A stretch of DNA of 64,000 nt from CATQHB01 sp965262595 (GTDB lineage: Bacteria; Chloroflexota; Dehalococcoidia; Lucifugimonadales; UBA3495), in the NCBI GenBank assembly GCA_965262595.1, contig OZ253548.1, positions 372,001 through 436,000 on the forward strand, given 5' to 3'. Each line of letters begins with the position of its first letter. The stretch's first letter is position 1. The notes beneath the pieces are model-generated. The model saw only the letters and a program-made list of their open reading frames with translations. It made no database searches and was not told the DNA's origin. A program made the translations under genes and the position numbers. Positions 53,265 to 61,478 of this stretch are shown one piece after another.

Positions 53265-54164
53265 CTAAATGGCAAAGAACAGGATTAGAGCCGAACTGAT
53301 TACAACCGTGCTTTCGATGACAGCTACACCGACATTCTGGCCGGCGGCAAGCTCGTTAGACACCTTGGTTTTCGGCAGAAGAATAAGGTCAACAATCAGC
53401 CGAAGCACGTAGAGCAGTACAAAGCCGATAACTGCGAAGACTATGAACTCGGCTATCCCCTGCTGCCAGCCGATAAAGTCCCCAGACAGGGCCTTCAGCG
53501 TGACCAACCCTATGGCAATCAGGTTGCCCCCCAGAGCGATGCCCACGGCCGGGTTACCCTTTTCAATCTCTTCGTGGATATCGAAAGGCGTAGTAAACTC
53601 ATAGAACAGCACAAATACGATCAGGACTACCAATCCCATGCCGAAAAAGGCCAGGGTGGTGTCCGGGCCGCCGCCTCCGCCGGCAATCGCTCCGGCAATC
53701 ACCAGTCCGGCAGCAACGTTCAAGCCAAATTCCGCGGCCCCGGTTCCCACGTTCTGTTCTTCGACTATTTCTTTCTCTACGTTGAACTTGTACAGCACCA
53801 ACCGGTCCATTATTAGCCGAACCAGGTTAAGCGCTACGATGCCGGCCAGCGAATACAAGAAGACCCGAAGCACGTCAATTCCAAATTCCCGGTTAAAGCC
53901 CAGTCCTGCGTCGCTTACCACCAGCGCAAAGGGCTGGTATATCGCCCCAAGAAACACCAGGATTACGCCCAGCAAGTACCCCGCCAGGCGCAAAGCTACG
54001 GCCAGGTTCTTCTTATCTACAATCTCCTCGTCCAGCCGGTGCCGGGTCACCACGTCGCGGGCCAGTTTGGCCAGGGCGAGAACGACCAGGCCGAGGACCA
54101 CGTACACCAGACCCCGGGGAAAAAAAGTTAACGTGTTCAAGAAGGCTTCTGCCATCACATTCAC
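53265..54164 (-). CDS. DUF350 membrane protein (two tandem DUF350 domains)
   Basis: 299 residues with about eight hydrophobic segments. It splits into two homologous halves: each has a hydrophobic helix (RGLVYVVLGLVVLALAKLARD, GIDVLRVFLYSLAGIVALNLV) then an acidic NxAVxxxLGG-like element (KKNLAVALRLAGY, KGNPAVGIALGGN and GQNVGVAVIE), which is the DUF350 pattern. In many bacteria DUF350 proteins are encoded with PspA and DUF4178. The start overlaps the DUF4178 stop by 4 bases (ATGA). Confidence 0.88.
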   Translation of the reverse strand: MNVMAEAFLNTLTFFPRGLVYVVLGLVVLALAKLARDVVTRHRLDEEIVDKKNLAVALRLAGYLLGVILVFLGAIYQPFALVVSDAGLGFNREFGIDVLRVFLYSLAGIVALNLVRLIMDRLVLYKFNVEKEIVEEQNVGTGAAEFGLNVAAGLVIAGAIAGGGGGPDTTLAFFGMGLVVLIVFVLFYEFTTPFDIHEEIEKGNPAVGIALGGNLIAIGLVTLKALSGDFIGWQQGIAEFIVFAVIGFVLLYVLRLIVDLILLPKTKVSNELAAGQNVGVAVIESTVVISSALILFFAI

Positions 54165-54760
54165 CGATTCCTTCGCTCAAGCCGTTCCCCCGGGTAAAGG
54201 ATGATGTCGTCGGGGGAGAGCGACTCGCTAAAATGGGCCTCAAAAGGCGTACCTTCAAACTTGGACACCGACAGTGTCCGCCGGCCGTCTTCGGAAAGTA
54301 AATCCCAAAGGTAGAATCCTTCTCCGACCGCCTGGTTATCTTTGAAGTAAAAAGCCTCAAAACTGTTGCGGTAGAAGTATTGTACTCCATCTACGGTGAC
54401 ATAATTGGCAATGGAATGTTCTTCGTCCAGGGTCATCAAGTCGGCGTCAGTCAACCCTATGGCGCTCGGCGCTACCGGCGTCCGGTCGTCCGTAGCGGTG
54501 ACGTAAAGTTCTCCACTGTCGTCAACCCACTCCAGCCAGACCTTTTTTTCAGCGTCGGCCAGGACCAGTTCATACCAGATAATCCCGTTGCCCCCGTAGC
54601 GGTGCACATTCTCGACTAGAAAATAAACCTCGTCATAATCCAGGTCCAAACCCTGGACCACCACCACGTCGCCAACCCGGGCGTCGCGGATGCTTTCTCC
54701 GGCCGATTGGCCGCGGGGCTCCGGCTTCTTCTTGCCCCTTCCAAATAATGACCGCATCAT
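54161..54760 (-). CDS. DUF4178 domain-containing protein
   Basis: 199 residues from the ATG at 54760, which follows GGAGGGG. An upstream in-frame extension of 30 residues (from 54850) looks non-coding. SIRDARVGDVVVVQGLDLDYDEVYFLVENVHRY starts the DUF4178 fold, and the WYELVLADAEKKVWLEWVDDSGELYVT and KFEGTPFEAHFSESLSPDDIILY parts continue it. The family is tied to PspA/DUF350 gene clusters; its biochemical role is not known. Confidence 0.82.
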   Translation of the reverse strand: MMRSLFGRGKKKPEPRGQSAGESIRDARVGDVVVVQGLDLDYDEVYFLVENVHRYGGNGIIWYELVLADAEKKVWLEWVDDSGELYVTATDDRTPVAPSAIGLTDADLMTLDEEHSIANYVTVDGVQYFYRNSFEAFYFKDNQAVGEGFYLWDLLSEDGRRTLSVSKFEGTPFEAHFSESLSPDDIILYPGERLERRNR

Positions 54761-55189
54761 CTTGGTATATGCCCCTCCGATGCCAGATGTAGACGATGGT
54801 TTCCGGCACCCGATTCCGGCGCCCGATTCCGGCTGCCGACAATCGGGCAAATGTGGGAACGCCCCCAGTTGATAGTATGCCGGGAGAAACAGGTTCCGTC
54901 TCCCCTAATGATAGCACGGTTAAAGGTAATAATGGCACGACGTATAAGTTTAAAACTTCCTAAGCCCGACCGGCGGTTAGACCGTCTTTCGAATCTCGCG
55001 AGGCGCAGGCCTTTTCGACCTTTAACGAAAAGCCCATTAATGAAAAGCCGCTCATGGTGAAACCGCATCGTGGCAGATCCGCTCACGGTGAGGCTGTGGA
55101 ACCACAAACCCGCCCTTCGACAAGCTTAAAATGAAAGAGGATTCAGTTGAATTTGGATTTCAAAAGACTCTTCGCGGGACGCTCAACCC
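54761..55189. other. Divergent intergenic region, no gene
   Basis: Together with 55190-55450 this is a 690-base gap between the DUF4178 gene and the small membrane protein gene. It contains two and a half direct copies of GCCGGAATCGGG (near 54807-54845, minus strand sense) and a dispersed palindrome (55104-55140). A leftward promoter for DUF4178 is expected here but I could not pick one with confidence. Confidence 0.4.
55104..55140. repeat. REP-like palindrome, copy 2
   Basis: CCTTCGACAAGCTTAAAATGA resembles the core of the copy at 43982-44022 and carries an inverted CAAACCCG flank. The stem is degraded here. Confidence 0.4.
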
Positions 55190-55218
55190 TTGACCCTGCT
55201 GTCCGGCCAAGGTATGGT
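55190..55218 (+). promoter_or_regulatory. Probable promoter of the small membrane protein-pspA-pspAA operon
   Basis: TTGACC (55190-55195), 17-base spacer, TATGGT (55213-55218). This leaves a leader of about 225 bases before the ATG at 55451, in which no riboswitch or gene was recognised. Confidence 0.5.
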
Positions 55219-55450
55219 TAAATTAGCGGTGAGAAAGTAGCTGTCGTTCGGTACCTGGCGCTATTTTGGGTAGGATGTCCCACGATTTCAGCTATTGTCG
55301 TGCTGGCAGCGCCCAGGCTGAGCGTCGTTTCGGCTAGCAGCGTAGTCAGTCCGGCGTCGTATATCTCAAACGGGATAGCACATAGTTCTATTCTGGTCTG
55401 CATCGGTTCAGTTGCGGTGTAGTCAGATAACCTGAGTTTTGGAGAACCAA

Positions 55451-55627
55451 ATGAATCGGATGGGAACTGCGGGCGGTGTGGTAATCGCCATATTCTTACT
55501 AATTCTAGGGGCGCTGTTGGTGATCGGCATCCTGGATTTCTTGCTCCGAGTTCTGGGAGTAGTCTGTATATTAGTTGCTCTTGTCATCGGCGGAATGGCA
55601 GTCTTTGGCAAGAAAAATAGATTCTGA
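55451..55627 (+). CDS. Small membrane protein upstream of pspA
   Basis: 58 residues from the ATG at 55451, 8 bases after TGGAG. It is almost wholly hydrophobic, with two membrane helices (GGVVIAIFLLILGALLVIGIL then LGVVCILVALVIGGMAVFG) and a basic KKNRF end. It is probably cotranscribed with pspA and may anchor or sense for it; no family recognised. Confidence 0.65.
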   Translation: MNRMGTAGGVVIAIFLLILGALLVIGILDFLLRVLGVVCILVALVIGGMAVFGKKNRF

Positions 55628-55741
55628 CCTTGGCGGTCCCGGCGGCGCCCGATATGGGTGGAAGGCGATGCCTCGCCCATTGGCATGGTAGGAAAGGGCC
55701 GGGCGAAATCAGAGACCAGAAACGAAACGGAGGTAATCGAC

Positions 55742-56533
55742 ATGGGAATGTTTTCCAGGATGTCCACCATCGTTAAATCGAAGATGAACCGAATCCTTGA
55801 CTCGGCAGAAGATCCGGGGGAAACACTGGATTACTCCTACGAAAAGCAGTTGGAAATGCTGCAAAACGTCAAGCGCGGCGTGGTGGAAATGGTGACCGCC
55901 AAGCGGCGCATTCAACAGCAGGCCAGCAAAGTTCAAGAGAACGTCGCCCGCCTGGAACGGCAGGCCCGCCAAGCTCTGGACGCCGACCGTGAAGACCTGG
56001 CTCGGCTGGCTTTACAGCGCAAGCAAAATGCCGTTATCGAACTACAGGGGCTGGATGAGCAGATAGCCGGGATGGAGATGGAGCAAGAAAAGCTGACTCT
56101 GGCAGAAAGGCGTCTTCAAGCCAAAGTTGACGCTTTTCGGAATAAGAAGGAAATCATCAAGGCTCAATACAGCGCCGCCCAGGCCCAGGTTCGTATCGGC
56201 GCTGCCCTGTCCGGAATATCAGAAGAGATGGGAGACATTTCGTTGGCGGTGGAGCGGGCGGAAAACAAGACTGACCAGATGCGGGCCAAAGCTGGGGCCA
56301 TCGACGAACTGGTCGCCACCGGGGTACTGGACGACATGACCGGCCCGAGAGACGACATCGAGAGAGAGTTGGCCCAGATTAGCTCTTCCCATAGCATCGA
56401 GGCCGAGTTGGCCGCCCTCAAAGGCGTCAGCCTGCCCGCCGGAACCGACCCCAAGTTGCTCCCGGCCGGGCAAGATACCGTGGATGACGAATTGTCCGCT
56501 CTTCGGAGGCAGCGTTCCTCCGATCCTAACTAG
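55742..56533 (+). CDS. pspA: PspA/IM30 family membrane-stress protein
   Basis: 263 residues from the ATG at 55742, with GGAGG in the preceding bases. It begins MGMFSRMSTIVKSKMNRILDSAEDPGETL, the amphipathic helix and PspA-specific AEDP motif, then forms a long coiled coil (residues about 30-210, rich in Gln/Glu/Arg/Lys). ESCRT-III-like proteins of this family assemble on membranes and guard them under stress. A C-terminal stretch is less conserved. It is followed by pspAA. Confidence 0.93.
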   Translation: MGMFSRMSTIVKSKMNRILDSAEDPGETLDYSYEKQLEMLQNVKRGVVEMVTAKRRIQQQASKVQENVARLERQARQALDADREDLARLALQRKQNAVIELQGLDEQIAGMEMEQEKLTLAERRLQAKVDAFRNKKEIIKAQYSAAQAQVRIGAALSGISEEMGDISLAVERAENKTDQMRAKAGAIDELVATGVLDDMTGPRDDIERELAQISSSHSIEAELAALKGVSLPAGTDPKLLPAGQDTVDDELSALRRQRSSDPN

Positions 56534-56550
56534 GCTCCGGAGGGTTAGTA

Positions 56551-56829
56551 ATGATTGTTCGCATACTCAGTGAAGGCCAGTTTAATCTCCCCGGCGCGCA
56601 GATTGACGAGCTTAACGAGATTGATAACCAAATGGTGGAAGCGGTAGAGTCCGAAGACCGGGAGAGTTTTAACCGGTTGCTCAAGGCGATGCTGGACTTG
56701 GTCCGGGAAAAGGGTACCGAGGTTCCGGTGGATGAACTGGTTGAGTCGGACCTGATACTGCCGGAAGCCGACCTGACCCTGGAGGAGGCAGAGCATATTT
56801 TCATTGGCGACGGTCTGTTGCCGGGCTAA
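56551..56829 (+). CDS. PspA-associated protein PspAA
   Basis: 92 residues: MIVRILSEGQFNL, then IDELNEIDNQMVEAVE and REKGTEVPVDELVESDLILPEADLTLEEAE, the PspAA pattern seen next to PspA in Actinobacteria, Chloroflexi and archaea. It starts 17 bases after pspA. Its direct role is not known; it may modulate PspA assembly. Confidence 0.82.
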   Translation: MIVRILSEGQFNLPGAQIDELNEIDNQMVEAVESEDRESFNRLLKAMLDLVREKGTEVPVDELVESDLILPEADLTLEEAEHIFIGDGLLPG

Positions 56830-56900
56830 TACGCTTCATTGGGTTTCACGGCTGCCGTCAGGCTGCTAGGCGCAACGGTTGGGGTACTGGCAAGGAATCT

Positions 56901-56924
56901 GGGGACGAGAAATTGTCCCCTTTT
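56901..56924 (+). terminator. Intrinsic terminator of the psp operon
   Basis: GGGGAC (56901-56906) pairs with GTCCCC (56915-56920) over an 8-base loop, followed by TTTT. It lies about 70 bases past the pspAA stop. Confidence 0.6.
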
Positions 56925-56986
56925 GCATCTCGTGGGTGTCTGGTTGTGGACCGGTCACCGGTCAGTTCAGCGTAGTCACGCGGTAT

Positions 56987-58315
56987 CTAGACGTGCCGCT
57001 CCACTGCCGAAGGCCAAATTGGGCGGCGGACGGCAGAGGGGTCGATACCGGCTTGCAGCGCTGCCATCACTCCCGCCGCTTCCCAGTAGTTTTCAACCAG
57101 GTGTAATTGCCCGGCAGCCCAGGGTAGAGCGGTCAGATCATTGCGCATCAGGTTCTTGTTTTCCCGCACCGCTATTACCGTAATACCCTGCTCCAAAGCC
57201 GCCAGCGTAGGCAGGCCGATACAGCCGTCCGGTATCACCAAGCAGGAAATGTCGGCGGCGGTCAGCACACTGTGGTGTTGCATTGCTCCGGCGTCGGTAA
57301 CTATTTGGGGACTTCGCTGCAAGCCCTTCAGGATACATTGCAGCAGGGCCAGGGATACCGCTTCGGCGGCCATGCGCGGGTCAACAATTCCGGGGTCGGC
57401 GTTGGCAATCTCTTGAGTTTCCAGCATTGGCGAATGGGCAGACGGGACCCCGTAGAGCCCGGAAACGGCGTGGGTCAACATTGCTTCGACGCCGCCCCAG
57501 GGATTAACCATTTCTCCCTGGCTGTCGAAATAGTCGGAATGGTAGCCCGGCGGCACGATAATCTGCGAGGTAATAGCTACCGCATCGTATTCGGTCCGGT
57601 AGTCATCCAGCGCCGCAAACAGGCTATTTAGTTCCCGCACCTGACCGGCGGCCCGCCCCGACTCGGTGTACAGCGATTCCATCTCGAATCCGTCGCCCAA
57701 TTGGACAATTCGGGGGACGGTCAGCCCGTAGGTTGCCCTGGCAGCGTTAACCGAGTTAATGGCGGCGTTAATGAAAAGTTCGTCCTGGTGGTGGCCCAAA
57801 ACCACCAAAAGACGATTGTTGCGCGTCCGCTGTAAGCCCAGGCTGCCCATCAGCAATCGAGATATGACGCTGCCCTCCACATACAGGGCGTTTCCCGGTA
57901 GTTCGATAATATCCGAGGCGTTGACCACGTTGGGGTGGGTAATCAGTGTGTCGCAAACCGCCGAAAGCAGGCCGGCCACCGGCGAAGCGTCCCCGGCGTG
58001 ACCCCCGATTTCGGCTCCAATGCCTGTTGGAACCAACAACACGGCGTTGAAACTCTGGGAGTTAATTACCGGACGGCGGACAAATTGGAACAAGGGCGTC
58101 GGCCACTTGCGTTCCAGGCCGGCCAATAGTCCAGCCTCGCAGCGGTACTCCGTTTCCGACGACGCGGTTACGGCGAAGCGGATTGGGGTTTCACCGGCTA
58201 ATAGTTGCGTTTCGACGGCGCGGCCCAAATCCTCCAGAAGGTTGCGACCATTGGAAAGGGGGCCTCTGGGAGATAGGGGGATGTGCAAATCGCGCTCAGC
58301 CAGGGTTGCCGGCAT
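56987..58315 (-). CDS. DUF3326 domain-containing protein
   Basis: 442 residues. It contains the DUF3326 blocks PTGIGAEIGGHAGDA, CDTLITHPNVVNASDI, LYVEGSVISRLLMG, WGGVEAMLTHAVS and AVRENKNLM. This family is known from cyanobacteria, plants and some bacteria; its reaction has not been determined. The start overlaps the nspC stop by 20 bases, so the two proteins are probably made together. Confidence 0.83.
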   Translation of the reverse strand: MPATLAERDLHIPLSPRGPLSNGRNLLEDLGRAVETQLLAGETPIRFAVTASSETEYRCEAGLLAGLERKWPTPLFQFVRRPVINSQSFNAVLLVPTGIGAEIGGHAGDASPVAGLLSAVCDTLITHPNVVNASDIIELPGNALYVEGSVISRLLMGSLGLQRTRNNRLLVVLGHHQDELFINAAINSVNAARATYGLTVPRIVQLGDGFEMESLYTESGRAAGQVRELNSLFAALDDYRTEYDAVAITSQIIVPPGYHSDYFDSQGEMVNPWGGVEAMLTHAVSGLYGVPSAHSPMLETQEIANADPGIVDPRMAAEAVSLALLQCILKGLQRSPQIVTDAGAMQHHSVLTAADISCLVIPDGCIGLPTLAALEQGITVIAVRENKNLMRNDLTALPWAAGQLHLVENYWEAAGVMAALQAGIDPSAVRRPIWPSAVERHV

Positions 58316-59741
58316 AAGCTCCCCAGCGTGCGGCGAATTCGTCGTAGGTGAACCGCTTTTTCAATACCAGGTTACCCTCTTTGGTCAGGGCATAAATTGA
58401 CGGGAGATTAATTCCGTTAAACATATGGGCCTTGGTCATTGTATAGGCCCCGGCGTTGCAAAAGATCACTTTGTCGCCCACTGCCAGGGGCCGGTGAAAA
58501 CGGTACTCGCCAAACAGGTCGCCGGCCAGGCAAGTGCAGCCGGCCAGGAGATATTCCCATTGAGCCCCATCGTCGTGTCCCAGGATGTCCGGCTCAAAAT
58601 CATACTCAAACACTTCGGGCATATGATTTATCGTTGTGTCCAGGATGGCGATGTTCTTTGCCCCGTTGGCAAAAAGGTCCAAGACCGTAGAAACGATGTA
58701 ACCGGCGGAACGAATAAATGCCGCTCCGGGTTCAATAAAAACTTCCAGGTTGTGGGCGGATTTCAGAAATTCAATCGTACTGAACAAAGGAGCTAAATCC
58801 ACCGAATCGTCGAATAGATACCCGCCTCCCAGATTAATCCACTTGACTTGATGCAGCAGCCCTCCTATTTCTGAGTTCAAGCGGTTCACCGTTTCTGCCA
58901 ATTCGTTGAAATCGGTTGACTCGCAGTTGGTGTGAACTTGCAGCCCTTCTATTCCGTCAAGTCGGGCGGCGTCGCGTTTCATCAAGCTCGCAACTTCCTC
59001 CATGGGCGCCCCAAGTTTCGAGTCGGGGCGGCAAGGATCATACCGCTCGTCGTCCAAGAAAGACAGTCTCGGATTCACTCGCAAACCGGAACTGACGTTT
59101 CTGCCGAGACCTTCCCGGTGGCGGTCCCATTGGCTCAAGGAGTTGAAGGACACGTAATCGCACAATTCTCCTATAGCCTTCACTTCATTGGGCCGGATGC
59201 CGGGTGTGGTTAGGTGAAGTGTGCCCCGGCCTGGATTCGGGCCGCCGATAACGGAGCGGGCCAATCGGGCCTCAAACAGGGAACTTACGGCGAATCCATC
59301 CAGTGACGGGGCCATGTGCTCCAGCAGGTCCAAAAAGGAAAAGGGTTTCAGGGAGAACAGTACCCGGCAATCAGCGCGAACGCGTATCAACTCCCCAAAA
59401 CGGAGCAATTGACTGACGGCGGCCTCATCATAAACGAAAGCGGGGGTTTCTAATGATTCGCTGCTTCCGCCGCAAACGTAAGGCCCCCGGGATGTAAGCA
59501 GGTCGGTGATTTGCACTGGTGAACGCAAAACCCTTTCACGGCCGTTAATTGCCCAAAGACTCCCGATGGTGGCTTGCCAAGGTTGTACCCTCCGATCCCG
59601 GGCAACAAGGCCAGGCGCAGGTGAAGGGGCTGTGACTTGAGAAACCGCGGCTTGCCTGAAACCAGCCAGGTTACCGTTTCGGGCGGCCCGTTTGGAGATT
59701 GTACCAAGGTCGAGTTTAGAGTAAGACTCGGCCAACGTCAA
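58296..59741 (-). CDS. nspC: Carboxynorspermidine decarboxylase
   Basis: 481 residues, PLP-dependent fold III (alanine racemase-like barrel). The PLP-Lys segment FSLKPFSFLDLLE, VSFNSLSQWDRHREG, GLRVNPRLSFLDDERYDPC, VHTNCESTDFNEL, WINLGGGYLFDD, EPGAAFIRSAGYIVSTVLDL and AGCTCLAGDLFGEY match NspC, which forms spermidine or norspermidine from carboxylated precursors. The typical N terminus corresponds to ETPAFVYDE, near residue 98. About 95 residues precede it, so the true start may be further in. The end MTKAHMFNGINLPSIYALTK is typical. Confidence 0.87.
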   Translation of the reverse strand: MTLAESYSKLDLGTISKRAARNGNLAGFRQAAVSQVTAPSPAPGLVARDRRVQPWQATIGSLWAINGRERVLRSPVQITDLLTSRGPYVCGGSSESLETPAFVYDEAAVSQLLRFGELIRVRADCRVLFSLKPFSFLDLLEHMAPSLDGFAVSSLFEARLARSVIGGPNPGRGTLHLTTPGIRPNEVKAIGELCDYVSFNSLSQWDRHREGLGRNVSSGLRVNPRLSFLDDERYDPCRPDSKLGAPMEEVASLMKRDAARLDGIEGLQVHTNCESTDFNELAETVNRLNSEIGGLLHQVKWINLGGGYLFDDSVDLAPLFSTIEFLKSAHNLEVFIEPGAAFIRSAGYIVSTVLDLFANGAKNIAILDTTINHMPEVFEYDFEPDILGHDDGAQWEYLLAGCTCLAGDLFGEYRFHRPLAVGDKVIFCNAGAYTMTKAHMFNGINLPSIYALTKEGNLVLKKRFTYDEFAARWGAYAGNPG

Positions 59742-59965
59742 TTTGGCCCTCTGGGTCTTTCGCAGGTCCCGGTTGAGGTGTATTCCGGTTCGCTCTGAGT
59801 TCGTCTCAAGGCCGGTTAGTGGCTCGAAAGGCTCATAATGAGCGGGCTTTCCTTGATAATCAAAAAACCTTAATTTAGTCGCCGGCCAGATTGAAGGCGC
59901 GGTTCATGGGTGTGGGCTGCCGGTCCTGGCGAGATGCAATATAGCCTTCACCGAAAAATGGCGAG

Positions 59966-59994
59966 AAAAGGGCCTTCCCGCCGAGAGAAGGCCC
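59966..59994 (-). terminator. Intrinsic terminator of the NIPSNAP gene
   Basis: On the minus strand GGGCCTTC (59994-59987) pairs with GAAGGCCC (59977-59970) over a 9-base loop and is followed by TTTT (59969-59966). It lies 29 bases past the NIPSNAP stop. Confidence 0.7.
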
Positions 59995-60022
59995 AATTTC
60001 CCGTAGTTTCCCTGGTAGCAGC

Positions 60023-60637
60023 CTAGTGCATTGGGGAGAAGGACGCGGGGATCAGGATTTTGTTCTCTTGCCGAATACGACCGGGCGCGCCGGAGGGCCA
60101 ATTGGGGGTTCCGCCGGCGGCCTTCCGAACCTCTTCCCGCTGGTTCAAGTCCTTGTACGGCCAGATGTGCATCCAACGGTTGAGCGCGCCAAACTCGGTG
60201 TGCATCGCGGCGACGCAGGGAGAGAACCCTTCCCGGTAGGGCAGGGCCTTTTCCCATCGTTGGAGCAGTTCCGGGATTGACCCTGGCAGGTAGGTATAAA
60301 TACGCATTTCATAGATGCTGCCCAGGGCTTGGTCGCCGCCCATTGGCCGCATGAAGGGAGCCGGATTCCAGATTTCCGATTGCATTTCTTGAATCATGCT
60401 TAAGTCGTGGGGCGGCCAATTGGGGTCTTTGCTGGCTTCGGCGCGAATTTGGTCACGTTCTTCCAGACTTTCGTAGGGCCAGACGTGGATTACCTGGTTA
60501 AGCGGTCCGATATCCGTATGCCAAAAAGCGGCCAACGGGGAATACTTGGCCCGATGCGGGATCGCCTCGGCAAAACTTTCCTCGAACTGGGCTACTGTGC
60601 CCGGCTTCAAATTGTAGGTGCGAACCTCGTAAATCAT
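60023..60637 (-). CDS. NIPSNAP family protein with two tandem domains
   Basis: 204 residues. Each half has a NIPSNAP ferredoxin-like barrel: IYEVRTYNLKPGTVAQFEESFAEAIPHR with HTDIGPLNQVIHVWPYESL, then IYEMRIYTYLPGSIPELLQRW with HTEFGALNRWMHIWPYKDL. Both halves end in a W-P-P/S-G motif. The family is widespread; its function in bacteria is unclear. AAGGAG lies in the leader. Confidence 0.85.
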   Translation of the reverse strand: MIYEVRTYNLKPGTVAQFEESFAEAIPHRAKYSPLAAFWHTDIGPLNQVIHVWPYESLEERDQIRAEASKDPNWPPHDLSMIQEMQSEIWNPAPFMRPMGGDQALGSIYEMRIYTYLPGSIPELLQRWEKALPYREGFSPCVAAMHTEFGALNRWMHIWPYKDLNQREEVRKAAGGTPNWPSGAPGRIRQENKILIPASFSPMH

Positions 60638-60733
60638 GCCGTCTCCTTGTCGCTAGATTAGTATTACTGAAACTACTTTAAGCCCTTCCGGGTTCAGGGG
60701 TTGGAAGGCCAACTGGGCCGGTCACACTCCTTG

Positions 60734-61153
60734 CTACTGGCGTCGGTCGCCGCCGCGTATGAACCGGCCAAATCCCGGGTCGGGGAAATGCCCGGCAGAC
60801 ACCAGAATACCTTCGGATTCCAGCATATCCAGTACTCGGTGACGAGTGCCCCGGGACTGCTCCGGGTAGATATCGACAATGGGATTCCAATCGGTATAGT
60901 GAGCTTGGGCCGGGGTGTGGGCTACGTCTCCCAGAATATAACCCCGTTCTCCTTGTGAAGCAATAACAATGGAAATGTGCCCCGGCGTGTGTCCGGGCGT
61001 CGCTACCGTTGTAATTTCATCGGTTATGCGGTAGTCGTCGTCAATCAGGTCCATAATCTTTAGCTCGCCCAGGGGGATAACCTGGTTAGTGATGTGCGGC
61101 GCATTTGCCGCTACCGATTCTTGGGTCCAATAGTCCCAATCGGTGCGGGGAAT
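60734..61153 (-). pseudogene. Metallo-beta-lactamase-fold hydrolase, 5'-truncated
   Basis: The open frame begins right after an in-frame TGA near 61154. It reads TDWDYWTQESVAANAP and then TPGHTPGHISIVIAS, GDVAHTPAQ and SAGHFPDPGFGRFI, the C-terminal half of a lactonase-type MBL enzyme. The N-terminal half with the HxHxDH metal site is missing; in its place is the IS982 fragment. The first ATG is at 61054, so any product would be non-functional. Confidence 0.72.
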
Positions 61154-61374
61154 TCAGCCCAGCGGTGCATCAGGACATACTCGGTATAGTAGGCTTTGTA
61201 GGTGCGGTAGTGGGACTGGTGAAAGTGAATCAGAATCGTCATGATTTCACTGGGGGATAACTGGGTCGCTCGAACTTTCCGCCCCCCGTTCCGCTCCAGT
61301 GTGACTCGATGCCAATGCGGTTGGAAAGCTTTCCAGAAATCATCGACAGCGCAGAACAGCTTGAGTAAACTCAT
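61111..61374 (-). pseudogene. IS982-family transposase, N-terminal fragment
   Basis: An 87-codon frame: AVDDFWKAFQPHWH, LSPSEIMTILIHFHQSHYRTYKAYYTEYV and EFP are the N-terminal block of IS982 transposases. Similarity stops near EFP (about 61150), after which the frame runs 11 codons into MBL sequence in a different frame. The DDE catalytic domain is absent. AAGGAGG precedes the ATG. A candidate IS end, TTAACCTGAGTTCGGG, is at 61443-61458 on the minus strand (low certainty). Confidence 0.75.
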
Positions 61375-61478
61375 CGGGGATGCCTCCTTGGTTTTCGCTA
61401 CCGGAAAGAATAACCGTTCTTTCTTTGGGAGACATCCCTTATCCCGAACTCAGGTTAATTCTTAATTATAAAATCGGC

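Noticed and set aside
61111..61374. Intact small gene
   Set aside because: It is an N-terminal stump of an IS982 transposase that runs out of frame into MBL sequence.
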